Origin: Aquila chrysaetos chrysaetos
Taxonomy: Eukaryota > Chordata > Aves > Accipitriformes > Accipitridae
Reading direction: 5' to 3'
Length of the DNA: 64,000 nucleotides
Assembly: GCF_900496995.4 (NCBI RefSeq)
Contig: NC_044014.1
Coordinates: forward strand, 15,092,501-15,156,500
The notes beneath the pieces were generated by a model. That model searched no databases. It was not told the origin of the DNA and saw only the letters and a list, made by a program, of their open reading frames with translations. Positions 27,601-64,000 of the stretch are shown piece after piece (the stretch's first letter is position 1; the number at the start of each line of letters is the position of its first letter). The position numbers and the translations under genes are program-made.

Positions 27601-29494
27601 GGGGTTCCAACACAGAGGGTCCCCATCCTGTGCAGGGGCACGCTCACCTCAGCGAGATGGGAGAGGCAGCATTGCGGTTGGTGTAGTTGACGATGGCGTT
27701 GAAGGACTGGTTCACCCACTGCCAGAAAACCACAGCGGGCACTGTCCTGCAGAGGGAAGGGAATGGGAAAGCACCCAAGGGCTGTCAGGGATGCCTGGCC
27801 TGTGCCCATGGCCAGGCTTGTTGGGGGGACAGCCAAGATGCCCTCGATACACTTGTCATGGTGTCTCCCACGGGAAACCGAGGCACTGCGGCAAAGCCAC
27901 GAGCCAGTGGCAGAGCTGGGAAATAACCCCAGGAGTCCTGGCTGCTGCAGGGCTTTGGGGAGCACAAGAGGGGGCCCAGCCCTGCGGGGTGCTCGGTCAG
28001 GGGTGAGAGACCCAGCTCTCAGCAGGGCAGCAGCCATCCTGCTTGGCTGAGATAAGCCTTTGTCAATGGGAGCGGCAAGGAGGGGGCACATGGGGACAGA
28101 GGCAGCTCTGGGGTTGACCAGGACACCTGGGCTCCTACCGGTGTCTCAGGGACACTGAGGTAGGGCAGGAGGGGACATGGGGAGATGTGGGTCTGAGCAA
28201 GCCTTGGGATGCAGGAGGGCGGGGGTGGGCTGGAAAGAGGGTGACCCATCAGCACTGGGAGATCCCCCACCCAGGCTCGACCTCACCAGCAACTGGCAAA
28301 CAAGTCCAGCAAACAGGGGTGGGATGGGATGGGGATCCACTGGGAAAGGCAGTGTCCGCCCCACATAGCCTCTGCGCTGGGGACAGGATCGCTCACCCCC
28401 CCAGCAGCCATTTCAGAAGGGAAATGCAGGGAGCTGTTGGCATGGGCTGGGGAGGCTGGAGCAGCCTGGCCTGGGGGCACATTTGGTCCTTGGTTTCAGG
28501 GACCGTTATGGTCCACGGAGCAAGAGCAGCGGCCACACAGGACTTGGCTGCGTTAATCATTACAGGGGCTCCGGGAAGAGATGAGCTGAGGTCAGGGCAA
28601 AGCAAGACCATTCCCAGCCATGCCAGAGGCCGGGAGGATCCGTGATGCTTCCACCACAGGCTGGGCGCTGGGGACAGGGCATAGGGACACGGGGCTCGGC
28701 CACGTGATGCAGGCAGGCACAGCAGCCATGGGCAGCCTCGGGCAGCAGCCAGCCCCAGAGGAGGCACACTGGCCGTGCCCTGGCCATCGGGGACCCCTTG
28801 AGGGGCTGGGAGCTGTCAGGGCTGCGTCCCCAGCCCGCCGTCCCCAGCAGCTCACCGGTAGAACTGGAGCATGCAGCCGGTGAGGGCCATGCCTCCTGGC
28901 ACCTGGAAGGACATCCTCCCGATGAGGTTCATCTTCTCGCCGCTGTCAGGGTGGAAGGCTGAGTCGTACAGCTTCTTGGCGTAGAGCAGTTGCTCCCGGC
29001 TGCTTCCCGGCGGCACCAGCCCGGCCCTGCAAGCCCAGAGCCTGTCGGTGGGAGCCGTGCAGACCCGCCGGCACCTGGCACCGCTGGGGCGCGGAGCCCT
29101 GGGCGCCAAACATGAAAGGCAGAGGAAACGTCTCCCGCGAGGGAAACTTGCCCCAACTTGAGGCTCCTGGGAGAAGCCTGGGAAACTCCCCCAAAACCAC
29201 CTCCGATGGATGTTACGTCCTAGCGCGCCTGCTTCGGAATGACTCCTCCATCCCCCCACGGCCCTGCAGGGTGGTCGGGTACGGCTGCGGGCACAGGGAT
29301 GGCACCTGCCCCGGCTGCACCCCTGCCCCTCACCTGCAGCCTTCCACCAGGGCCTTGGCCCGGTCCAGCTCCTCCTCCGGCACCAGCACCGTCCGCGGGT
29401 CAGTGATGTTGAGGAAATGCTTCAGGCGTCCCACAAAGGTGCTCTGGTCCCAGCGTGGGGCGTCGATGTTAAAGCCAAGGGGGACGGCGGCCAT
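24579..29494 (-). CDS. SFXN2: Sideroflexin-2, spliced gene (11 coding exons)
   Basis: SFXN2 is a mitochondrial inner-membrane multi-pass carrier of the sideroflexin family. SFXN1 and SFXN3 transport serine; SFXN2 is linked to iron and heme homeostasis. Coding segments in transcript order: 29494-29334, 29026-28856, 27746-27648, 27489-27414, 27336-27250, 26537-26477, 26405-26339, 25778-25729, 25420-25371, 25131-25084, 24678-24579. All introns are GT-AG. Removing one extra base in exon 6 gives 322 codons plus TGA, the same length as human SFXN2. Visible hallmarks are LNITDPR (residues 28-34), HPDSGEK (79-85), [11 protein letters not shown] and NYTNRNAA in exon 4, PMMRQQ, IMERLEK, and the C-terminal YVYFNKGL. 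The start was chosen because [17 protein letters not shown] aligns end to end with the family N-terminus and has G at -3 and +4. As given, exon 6 carries 87 instead of 86 bases, a frameshift in a 9-G run. It lies head-to-head with ARL3. Confidence 0.95.
25084..25131 (-). CDS. SFXN2: SFXN2 coding exon 10
   Basis: 48 bases between CCACAG and GTACCT. It encodes [15 protein letters not shown], matching the family (F)L.FMVP.AC.LFPQ segment in the last hydrophobic span. Confidence 0.92.
25371..25420 (-). CDS. SFXN2: SFXN2 coding exon 9
   Basis: 50 bases between TTGCAG and GTAAGT. It encodes [16 protein letters not shown], matching the family VLHAPLQV.L.G segment that leads into the last membrane span. 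Confidence 0.92.
25729..25778 (-). CDS. SFXN2: SFXN2 coding exon 8
   Basis: 50 bases between CACCTAG and GTGAGC. It encodes [16 protein letters not shown], the conserved P.IMERLEK motif. Confidence 0.93.
26339..26405 (-). CDS. SFXN2: SFXN2 coding exon 7
   Basis: 67 bases between TTGCAG and GTAAGT. It encodes [20 protein letters not shown] plus M, which matches the conserved AA..GI.QVV.SRI.M..PGM segment. The intron between this exon and the previous one is only 71 bases. Confidence 0.93.
26477..26537 (-). CDS. SFXN2: SFXN2 coding exon 6
   Basis: 61 bases between CCTCCAG and GTGAGT. It encodes [20 protein letters not shown], matching the family segment E...G..V.D...NE.GHSR, a matrix or intermembrane loop. 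Confidence 0.93.
27250..27336 (-). CDS. SFXN2: SFXN2 coding exon 5 with +1 frameshift in a 9-G run
   Basis: The exon runs from CCCACAG to GTAAGT. The downstream part encodes [20 protein letters not shown] in the frame required by the next exon, but entry from the previous exon (phase 0) is in a different frame. The exon is 87 bases long where 86 are needed. The surplus lies in the run of nine G on the plus strand at 27324-27332: with eight, the frame would be continuous and match the family (a short Pro-Pro-Leu linker before RWVPF). Either an assembly homopolymer error or a real disruption. Confidence 0.9.
27414..27489 (-). CDS. SFXN2: SFXN2 coding exon 4
   Basis: 76 bases between TGTCCAG and GTACGC. 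It encodes a small-residue-rich hydrophobic segment ([18 protein letters not shown]) corresponding to a membrane span and restores phase 0 at its end. Confidence 0.93.
27648..27746 (-). CDS. SFXN2: SFXN2 coding exon 3
   Basis: 99 bases between CTGCAG and GTGAGC. It encodes [20 protein letters not shown] and the following TNRNAASP segment, one of the most conserved parts of sideroflexins, with a membrane span. Confidence 0.94.
27865..27943. repeat. MIR-like ancient SINE fragment
   Basis: The order of words GGGAAACCGAGGCAC ... CCAGTGGCAGAGCTGGGAA ... CCCAGGAGTCCTGGCT is the familiar tail-side pattern of MIR or related ancient tRNA-derived SINEs. Recognised by eye, diverged, in SFXN2 intronic DNA. 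Confidence 0.5.
28856..29026 (-). CDS. SFXN2: SFXN2 coding exon 2
   Basis: 171 bases between TTGCAG and GTGAGC; residues 54-110. It contains the [15 protein letters not shown] segment, the family signature [18 protein letters not shown] and the start of the first hydrophobic span. Confidence 0.94.
29334..29494 (-). CDS. SFXN2: SFXN2 coding exon 1 of 11 (transcript exon 2)
   Basis: Holds the start codon and residues 1-53 plus two bases of codon 54, including [10 protein letters not shown] and LNITDPR. The donor is CTGCAG|GTGAGG. The exon probably begins at about 29506, where a pyrimidine-rich ..CCCAG acceptor precedes the ATG by 12 bases, implying a separate 5' UTR exon. Confidence 0.93.
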
Positions 29495-29506
29495 TTCAGC
29501 GCAGGT

Positions 29507-30630
29507 CTGGGCAGGGGGAGTGGGTGGCTCAGGAGGATCCTGCCTCTCTTGCCCGTCGAGTGTGGGCCTGCCACGGCCACAGGAGCGCTTAACTGGGTGA
29601 GAGCCGTGGCAGGTTTATATTTAACGGGGAAGTTGGACTTTCAGCAGCCCTGAGCCCAGGAGCCTCCCGCACCCCTGCTGCCGGCTGAACGCTGCAGCGA
29701 GGCCGCTCCTTCACACGCCGCCCTGCCTGCACGGGGTCCCCCCACTTGTGCCGCCCCTCCCCCAGCACCTGGCACCCCCTCCTCGGGGGGGGACCGTGCC
29801 GCGCAGCACTGCGGGGCCCAGCTCGCCCCTTCCACAGGGCTGCACAGCACCACCCCGTGAGCGCTCCCCTCTGGGGCATTACAGTGCACCCCCCCACTCG
29901 TGGGCACATGGCATGGCACTGCATCCCCTGCACTGGGCTCTACGTCCCCCAATGGCACTGCACGCCCCCATGGCAGTACACTGCACCCTCCCATGCCTGC
30001 GCTGCACGTGCCCCCGAACACTGCCTGCACCCGCTGTGGCACTGCACCCTCCTGTGACTGCACTGCACAGCCCCACCGATAACTGCATCGCCTGTGGCAC
30101 CACACTGTACCCTCCCACGGCACCGTACTGCACTACTGCACCACACTGCACCCTCCCACGGCATCGGCACTGCACTGCACTTCATGCACATCCTCCGTAA
30201 CAGGGACGTCACACCTCTGCAATGCTGTCGTGCTCTCCCGCATACCACGACACTGCATCCTCTGTGGCACACACTGTGCATCCCCCACAGCGCTACATGG
30301 CCCTGCACGCTCCCTGGAACACTGCCCTGCACCCCCGTGGCACTGCACTGCATGCTCCCCATAGCAGTGCACTGCATGCTCCCCGTGGTGCTACACCGCA
30401 CGCCCCCCTCAGCACTGCCCTGCCCTGCCCTGCCCTGGGCACTGCCCGTAGCGCTGCACAGCGCCCTCGCGGCACTACAACGCCCGGCCCGCCCCCCGGC
30501 ACCGCACCGCACCGCGCTGCGCTGCATTGCATAGCATTGCACTGCACTGCACTGCGCTGCATTGCATAGCATTGCACTGCACTGCACACCCCCGCCCCGC
30601 GCGCCGTGCCGCGGCCCCACGTGGCCCTAC
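29507..30630 (-). other. SFXN2: SFXN2 5' intron (putative)
   Basis: Inferred intron between a plausible 5' UTR exon donor (CCGCAG|GTAGGG, exon side ending at 30631 on the minus strand) and the acceptor just before the start codon at about 29507. Its right two-thirds is the GCACTGCA-rich minisatellite described separately. The UTR exon itself is not proven. Confidence 0.45.
29875..30592. repeat. GCACTGCA-rich minisatellite
   Basis: About 700 bases of imperfect tandem repeats built on the words CACTGCAC, TGGCACTGCA and CTCCC, which contain the short palindrome TGCA and stack irregularly every 20-40 bases. At the right end the array becomes nearly pure: a 35-base unit occurs twice without a mismatch (30517-30551 and 30552-30586), preceded by ACCGC and GCTGC triplet-like runs. 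It abuts the SFXN2/ARL3 CpG island. Confidence 0.8.
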
Positions 30631-30952
30631 CTGCGGCCCCCAGACCCCTCGCGCGCCGCCTGCCGCCCACGTGGCCCCCACCTGCCCCCGGGCTCCGACG
30701 CGTGGCCGCCCTCAGCCAATCACAGGGGTCCCAGCGGCCGCGCCCATCTCCCCTCGGCAGGGTGGCCCCCCTCCTTGTGCGCACGCGCCGGCCGAGGGGG
30801 CGGGGCTAGCCGCGGGCAGTGGCGCCGGGCTCCGCCCCCTCCCGCCCGTCGTCGGCACGTTCCGTACGTACGGCGGGAAGCGCTGACGCTATACGTGGCG
30901 GCGGCGTGTGTGTGACGCAGTTGCCCATGGTAACCCCGGAGCCGCGCAGAGG
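30600..30952. promoter_or_regulatory. Bidirectional SFXN2/ARL3 CpG-island promoter
   Basis: GC- and CpG-rich DNA between the putative SFXN2 5' exon (minus) and the ARL3 start codon (plus). Visible elements: CCAAT box 30716-30720, GC box GGGGGCGGGG 30796-30805, a 12-base perfect palindrome CCGTACGTACGG 30862-30873, and an X-box 30920-30934. No TATA box. In human the two genes are also head-to-head with starts very close together, so a shared promoter is expected. Exact start sites are not visible. Confidence 0.75.
30920..30934 (+). promoter_or_regulatory. ARL3: RFX-type X-box upstream of ARL3
   Basis: GTTGCCCATGGTAAC fits the X-box pattern of two half-sites GTTGCC and GGTAAC separated by three bases, forming a full inverted repeat. 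It ends 18 bases before the ARL3 ATG. X-boxes bind RFX factors and are a known mark of ciliary gene promoters, which fits ARL3. Confidence 0.7.
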
Positions 30953-57723
<26,771 letters not shown>

Positions 57724-58230
57724 AGCGTTCTGAGCTGCATGGAAATGGAGGAGCGGTGGGAGCAGAATTCTAGCCTGAAAACACTAATTTGCTGCTTTCT
57801 GACCAAATGTTTTTCCATCTGTGCACAGCTACAGCTGTTAAAAGAAAAAAAAAAAAGAGAGAAAAAAGGGAACAACATCGGTTAAAACCTACTGCTGGAT
57901 TTGGAACTTGACCCGCTCTTTAGTATCGTTTCTTATCCCAATAAAGGAATTATATATTTCCTCCCTATGCATAAATAGTATTAAATGTCTGATTAGCAAG
58001 CAAGTTTGTAAGCAGAAGGAAGACTGTGATTCAGTGTGGAGCAGAGGGAGTGGCGAGTTACTGTAGTTGCTTAGATGCATAGGACCTGCCCTATATGTGC
58101 GGGTTTGTGGTTGCTGAGGACATGCTCAGGTGTCAGTCACAGCTTCCCCTCAGTGACAGATAAAATGCGGTTGTGTTACCAATTGTGGGTAGTTTCTTAA
58201 AATAAAGCTGCTAAGGAGTCATTTGTATAA
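57724..58230 (+). other. ARL3: ARL3 3' UTR (putative minimum)
   Basis: From the stop codon through the canonical AATAAA hexamers at 57940-57945 and 58201-58206. The human gene has a longer 3' UTR, so transcription may extend further. The true end cannot be read from sequence. Confidence 0.45.
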
Positions 58231-61200
58231 TGAGGGTAGAAGACTTCCACATATTCCTATAGCCATAAAAGAGGAGTTTGATCATAACGAGGCACTGTTG
58301 CATTGCGACACCGCTGTAGAAGGGAGAGAAGGGTTATATGTGTATAATTGAAGCTCTTTACAGTTGGAATAATGCAGCATGAGCATGCCTAGGGCTTTTC
58401 TCGCAGCTGAAGGAGAATTTAGCCCAGCATTTCACCTTGAGCCAGCAAAAACGTTCTTCCTACGTTCAGTAAGTTCCATATGTGAGATTAGTCTTGATGT
58501 TGAACAATCCCTGTTGATTTTCCCTTGATGTTAAGGCAACTCTGCAGCAAAATGCAATTAAGTCCATGATTACTTTCTAGAATGAGATACCGGGTCCCAG
58601 GTTTCCTTTTTGAAATGTGCAAAATATATTCTCCTAACCCCCTTCCTCAGCAGGCCTTGCCTAGCCCTTCGAGGGACTCGGGGGACTGCCCCACGGCAGG
58701 CTGGCTGCCCGGGGCCTGAGGTCCCCCAGCCCGGTGCCGTCTGTGGATTGCCCTGGTGGAGAGTAGGAGCCTGATGATCGGCAGATGGGAAGCACTCTTT
58801 AGAACGACGATTCATTCTTCCCTGAACTGGCTTTCCTCTAAAAGAATGCAGTTGCTGAAATAGGAAAGAGAATTGTGTTTTCCACCTCCTCATCCCTGAT
58901 TCAAATCTAGCCCCAGCTGACAGTGAGCAGGAGTCATTAGCACGCCAAAACAGCCATGTCCTGCATGAAGCGAGCTTGGTGACTCCTGGGCCAGTTTGTA
59001 ATGCACAGATGGTAAAATAATCCCACTGCCCTGCTTGCCAGCTTTGTTTGCTGCCTGCCTGCGAAAGGCCAGAGAATGACTAGGGACTGCATTACCCCTT
59101 CCACCTCTTGGAGACGGACCGGCGGGCAGTATGGGGAAAGCTGCATGTACTAAAGCATGTGGCTTTACCACGCGTCAGCGAGTTGACTCATGGACCCAGG
59201 CAGACGGCTGACACCCCTGGAGCTCCCAGCTCTTCGCTCCTCCCTTCCCCTGAACATCTCCACCTCACAGCAGAAACATCTGCACTGTACGTGAAGCAGC
59301 CCCTGGCCGCCTACATGTTACAGCCTGGCAGATTAAAATCATCTGGGGCTGATTCCGGGTCCCCCCATACATCAGGATGTACAGTAGCGGTTCAGGGGTT
59401 GATCTGCCTGTAGTTCAGCTGTCTTTGCTGTGGCTGGGGGCAGAGGGACAGCTGGGACAGCAACTGCTTTAGCAATCCAACTTTAATCTGCCTGCCTTCG
59501 TGAGTCAGCACCCTCCGAGTGCATCTGTCTCCAGCACCGAGGCAGGACACGCATGCCGGAGTAGCACAGCCTTGCTTTAGAAACCAGACGACTGGGAGGG
59601 AAGAGCAGGCTCAAGTGAGCTGTTAAGCAATCGCTAATGACACAAAGTGACACAGCTCCAGCTTTGCATGGATTTAGTAAGGAGTCATAAGATGAGGAGA
59701 GATGTTCATTTAAACATAGCTGGTTCAGTGACTCCCCAGCTGCAACGGCTTACCAGGAACGGTAGGAATCTGAGCACCTGGGCCAGCCCGAGGAGGAGAA
59801 ATGCATCCCAGCATCACCTTTTCCTTGCAATTAATGCATTCGCCTGATGCAAGCACTGTAAAGAATTGCAGCCCTTTCTTGTAGGCATGCTTTGTGCTGG
59901 TTGAGTGGCAAGAGCTTTGTGACAGATACTCCAGAGCTTTGGATGTGCCTGCACTGCATGCCAGATGCAGAGTGAAATGCTTGGGTACCCCTCCCGTGGC
60001 CCAGACAGGACAGAGCAAAGTCTCCTTGAGGGCTTGGGCATTGATCCTTCTCACTTGCAAGGGAGTTGACTTGGTGCTTCCTTGCTCCCTACTTTTTTAC
60101 CAGTGGCAAACTTACCCTGTGACACCCCACCTGTGCCACAGTTAGCTTTTTGGATCCAAAAAGCATCCAGGAGGGTAATTTGGTTTTTTAGGCACACATT
60201 GGTTAAACTTGGAAATTTGTGTAAAGTAAATATATAGTAATTTCCCTATCGCTCCAGTTTGGAAGGAAAAATTGTTTTACTGAACTCAGGATCCAGAAGT
60301 GTTTGCTGGCTCATTCGTTATGTTTGGGAGTAGCTACACATATTGGTTGTGTGCATCTGTACCAGCCAGAGCTTCACCTGTAATCCAGTAGATTAATTTG
60401 GTTTACCTGCGCCAGGTAGTAAGAGAGGAAGACCATGATAGAGCGAGGTGTGCTGGGAAGATGGAGTTGGAGGGTTACAATTACTTAAGTAAATTACCCT
60501 GCAGTGATGGCTGTAAATGCTCTTTGTATTGTAAACATCTCTCTGTGCATGGACCTGGTGAAAATGTAAAAGGATTTGAGGTTCTGTTCACTTGCTGCTC
60601 CTTATGTGAGTCCATTTACATCCGCTATACCCTCTACAGGGCTCTCCTCCCTTGACAGCACCTGGCTAAATACCACCCATAAAACTGGCTGGGGCCAGCC
60701 AAAAACGCCTGCTGCCGTTCAACGAAACGCCTACCCCTCTCCCAGCCCTCCAGCTCCTGTTTGGTTTATGGCAATTGCATATGCAAGGCTTTGTCCTTCC
60801 AACTCTGTCTGCTTTGCCCTCCTTTGAGTGAGATTCGGGGGAAGCAAACCGTCTCATTGGTATGGGTGGAGCTCTGCCACACGTCGCATCAATTCATAGA
60901 TTTTTAAAGCCAGAAGGGACCGTTATGTTCCTCTCTCCTGACCTCCCGCATAACACAGCCCATTAAATGCCACCCCGTCAGTGCGGTGACTTGCGGTTGA
61001 ATTAGAGCACCTCTGGTAGGAAGACACCTGGCCTTGATTTAAAGGCTCGGAGTGACAGACAGATCCACCCCAGGCCTCGAGAAGTTTGTCGCAGGGGTTA
61101 ATTCCCCTCCTGCAGGGAGTTTGTCTCGCTTCACTTTCACATCATTAAATCTGGTTTTACCTTTGAGATAGATGAAAGATGCCTCTCCTGCCCCTTTGTG

Positions 61201-64000
61201 TTCTCTGGGGGTGAAGAGATGATGGAGAAGTGACATTCTCCAAGGGCACATCAGAGAACGTGGGTCCAAGCCCCTGCTCCGACCACAATCGCTGGGCCTG
61301 GGGACTTTTGTGCTCCGGCTGCAGCCACGTTCCCCCTGCTGCAGCTCTGATGGAGAATGTCTCTTCTTGCCCTCAGAGAATGCCTGCCAAAGCCTCATGC
61401 AACCTCCCATTTTTCCCCCTACTAATACCGCTTCTTGCACGTTAATGAATTTTTTCCTCTGTCGAAAATATAACTGATCACCAGACTTTTTTTATTAAGC
61501 ATACTGGGATGAGACCAGCCCACTCTAACTCCCCCTTGCCCCACAGGGCTCTTCTGCAAAGGCAAAAGGTGGTGGCTGTTGCATTCCCTGGACTGGCGGG
61601 GTCTACACAAGCTCTTTCTTTTATGTTCCCTTTTTGAATTTCACCAAAAAGGGGTATTTGCAATATCTGGTCATGTTGTTACTCAGTGTATAATTTAGAT
61701 GTCTTTGTCAAAAAAAAGAAATAAATTAAAATTTAGTAGAAAGACAACTCGTGTTTGGGGTGATCCTTTTTATTCGACAGGCTCATTTTCCCAGCGGTCA
61801 GTTGAGGACTGCGTCTTCCCAAGGAGTCAGTCTGTGAAGCTGCTCTTCCACCGCTCCCCTCTGTCTCCCTGTCAGAGACAGTTGCCGGTCCTAGAAGTGG
61901 TCAAAACTGTTGGAAGAAGCCGTTTCCCTTTGAATTTTCACATGTCCAAAACTATCAGAAAAGCCAGCCAGCGAGAAAGGCAAACTTTGGGAGGATCTTC
62001 TTGTGTCAAGAATCATTTAATAGGGTAAAAAAAATGCATGTCATGAAACACGTTCCCCGCTGACCTGGCAGGAAAAGGGAAGGGGAAAAAGAAAAGCAAC
62101 AAACGATTTGGGTTTGGTTCAGTGAAGCGGGGTTTGGAGGGGGTTTCAAGGGAGGGAGGTGAATTCTGGGGTTGTTTCTTTCCAACTAATTTGACTCGTT
62201 ACTGTTCCTGCACCACTGGGATGGGCCAAAAAGCGAGAAACTGTAAGAGCTCTTTAAAGTGTCAGCTCCCTCCCTGCACAGCCAGGATGCCTGGAAGGCT
62301 GTCAGAGCCGCTGGAAAAAAATGTTATAGGTGGTCACACTTAATTTCTTTTCTCTTTTTTTTAAGGCACGCTTTATACTGAGTCCTGGTATTTTTTCAGC
62401 AAAGTAGGAAATAACTTTTTCATCTTGTTTGCCTAATGGATTGGATGTGAAAAATATTTCTCTGGCAAGTGAACACCCTGAGAGTTGTTTGACTTGTCAC
62501 GATGTTATGTATCGGCCCCTGCGGCCCGCTGCCCCTGAAGCCGCCGCGCTTCCCCTCTCCTGTTGCTGTTTACGGTGGGACATGCCATAATTTATGGTGA
62601 GGCTGCGTGTGACCTTGCATGCATCTGCTTGAGCGAACCGCAGCTCCCTTCCCCGCACAAGCCCCGCTTTACATTCACATGATGAATTTAGTGTTCCCGA
62701 AAGGACAAGGAACCGAGTGGACTGGATGTGGGGAGGGGAAAAAAAGAAAATAATAATAATCCACAGCCTGAAGGAGAAATAAACACTGAGATTTTTGTTC
62801 CTCTTTGACCAGTATTTCCCTGTTGTTTATGGCCTCACACCCCCTGGCCGACTGCCTTTATCAGAGCAGAGAAATCGTCTGGGGCCGCGGAGCCGGAGAT
62901 GTCAGCCTTCGCCTTCTCGCTGCGTGAGCATCCTCCGGCCCTGCCGTGCTCTGCCGGGGCACGTGCCGGCGAGGGGCAGCGGGACCGATGGCCGCGGCAG
63001 TGCTCCAGCCGCATTGCCCACCCACCCGGGCACCCACCCAGGCGCTGCACTGAAGCTTTTTAAATTTTCTTTTATTTTGTTTTGTTTAAGTGCAAACAAG
63101 CTTGCACTGCAGCCTTGTGATTGGCTTCTGGCTAAATTGCAGCTTTGGGCTTGTTGGATTTTTTTATTGCAATCTGTTCACTTATTTCCCTTCCCAGCGC
63201 CGACTGGAAGCGAAACTCCTGTAAAGCTGCAGTCGGGCTGCGCCCGTGCTGGGGGATGCCGTCAAAGGCTTGCTGGGAGCAGCACGGGGTGGGGGCTGTG
63301 TGTGCCCCCTCCACATTTCCTATTTAGCTGGCTGACCGAGATGAATATCTATATCTTTTTTAACGGGAAAAGGGAAAAAAAAATAAATAAAGTCCCAGTT
63401 GGAAGAGGAAGGGTTTGAAGGAGCCCCTCTGCTTGCAATGATGTGCCGTGACCGCGCAGCTCTGAGCCGCAGCCCTACGCGCAGCACGGCCGGGCAGCCA
63501 AACGCAGCCCCGAATAAATAATCCTACAAGGAAGGGAAGCTGTCAGGTAGGTGAGGGCCCAAGACTGAGCTGCATTAGGAGCTGGCAGGAACGCCCTGCA
63601 AATAAATCATCCAGATGAGAGGTATTTTTAAATAGAAGTTGTCCTTGCTGCTTGGCTTTGCAACCTTTATTTTGTGCTACCGATGGGTGCCGAAGCCTGC
63701 AAGCTTTAATGCTTTTCTGGTTGGCGGAGGAAAGCCAGCAGGGGCTTGGGGTGTCAAGGGGGACACTGCTGGGGAGAGCAGGTCCCCCCCCATGCTGAGA
63801 CCATCTCCCGTGGGCTGGGGACACCGTGCGGTCCCCAGCCTGCGACAGCTGGGTCCTGACCGACCAGGCAAAGCCCCATGTCTTGGGGTGGCCGAGCCAG
63901 CTGTCCTGCCCCGGCTCCATCACCCTCCCTGATGTCAGACAAGGGGATTTGTATGTATTTTGAGTTCATTTTTATAGCCGTCACCTGTGAGGCCAGCGCC
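58231..64000. other. ARL3 downstream region
   Basis: No coding exon was recognised on either strand. In mammals TRIM8 lies on the opposite strand beyond ARL3; no TRIM8 coding segment is visible, though its 3' UTR could reach in. An old CR1 sits at 60886-61200. A moderately CpG-containing block lies at about 62500-63050, followed by an AT-rich segment at 63050-63180 and several AATAAA-like words on both strands. Confidence 0.5.
60886..61200 (-). mobile_element. Ancient CR1-type LINE fragment
   Basis: Plus-strand phrases TTCATAGATTTTTAAAGCC, AGAAGGGACCGTTATG, CTCCCGCATAACACAGCCC, GAATTAGAGCACCTCTGGT, GATTTAAAGGCTCGGAGTGA and GTTTGTCTCGCTTCACTTTC follow the reverse complement of an old CR1 subfamily abundant in turtles and crocodilians and found as relics in birds. 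The 3' end is at the left; the 5' end is truncated and its border is approximate. Confidence 0.75.

Larger units (their letters stand above)
24679..29333 (-). other. SFXN2: SFXN2 internal introns
   Basis: The introns are compact and GC-rich (71 bases to about 1.1 kb). The longest, 27747-28855, contains an old MIR-like fragment near 27865-27943. The others over 300 bases (24679-25083, 25421-25728, 25779-26338, 26538-27249, 29027-29333) show nothing recognisable beyond G- or C-rich runs. The many overlapping open frames here reflect scarcity of stop codons in GC-rich DNA. Confidence 0.8.

Noticed and set aside
29746-30915. Several 100-160 codon frames rich in Cys, His, Ala and Thr
   Set aside because: These are translations of the GCACTGCA minisatellite in all frames on both strands, as expected for a stop-poor tandem repeat.
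62520-63050. Possible TRIM8 or other gene CpG island
   Set aside because: CpG content is moderate and no exon with splice sites or a recognisable protein was found. TRIM8 would be expected to show its 3' end, not its promoter, on this side.

Overview
This is a vertebrate nuclear window, most likely avian (possibly another archosaur or a turtle). The interspersed repeats I recognise are CR1-type LINEs, including a copy with the typical bird-like 3' tail, together with very old CR1 and MIR-like fragments. No Alu, L1, bacterial or viral features are visible. Coding sequence is sparse: a few dozen exons' worth of signal sits in long introns and intergenic DNA, and almost all long open frames are chance frames in GC-rich DNA.

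Three genes can be supported by splice-consistent exons. (1) The first coding exon of WBP1L (OPAL1) lies on the minus strand at 20117-20203. Its promoter is in a CpG-rich block at about 20.1-20.5 kb, and its first intron runs off the left edge. (2) SFXN2 is complete on the minus strand at 24579-29494: eleven coding exons with GT-AG junctions and a 322-residue sideroflexin, except for one extra base in a 9-G run in the sixth coding segment from the stop-codon side, counted as transcript exon 6. A putative 5' UTR exon lies near 30.63 kb. (3) ARL3 is complete on the plus strand at 30953-57723: six exons and 182 residues, with the first exon coding for the start methionine only.

Layout, left to right: WBP1L intron 1 (1-20116), including a 40-G homopolymer; the WBP1L promoter CpG island; a 3-4 kb intergenic region; SFXN2; a GCACTGCA-rich minisatellite inside the SFXN2 5' intron; a compact bidirectional CpG-island promoter shared by SFXN2 and ARL3, with a perfect RFX X-box just before the ARL3 start; ARL3, with a G-rich degenerate repeat field at the start of intron 1, a CR1 in intron 3 and a nested old/young CR1 pair in intron 5; then the ARL3 3' UTR and downstream intergenic DNA with another old CR1. 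The order WBP1L-SFXN2-ARL3 matches the block known from human 10q24.32, where TRIM8 follows ARL3. No TRIM8 exon is visible before 64000.

The genes do not form one pathway. SFXN2 is a mitochondrial inner-membrane carrier, ARL3 is a ciliary trafficking GTPase, and WBP1L is a membrane adaptor for NEDD4-family ligases. The mechanistic link seen in the sequence is the shared SFXN2/ARL3 promoter. I did not find an evident new system. The most checkable oddities are the SFXN2 frameshift, the X-box, the poly-G tract, the minisatellite next to the promoter and the nested CR1 elements.
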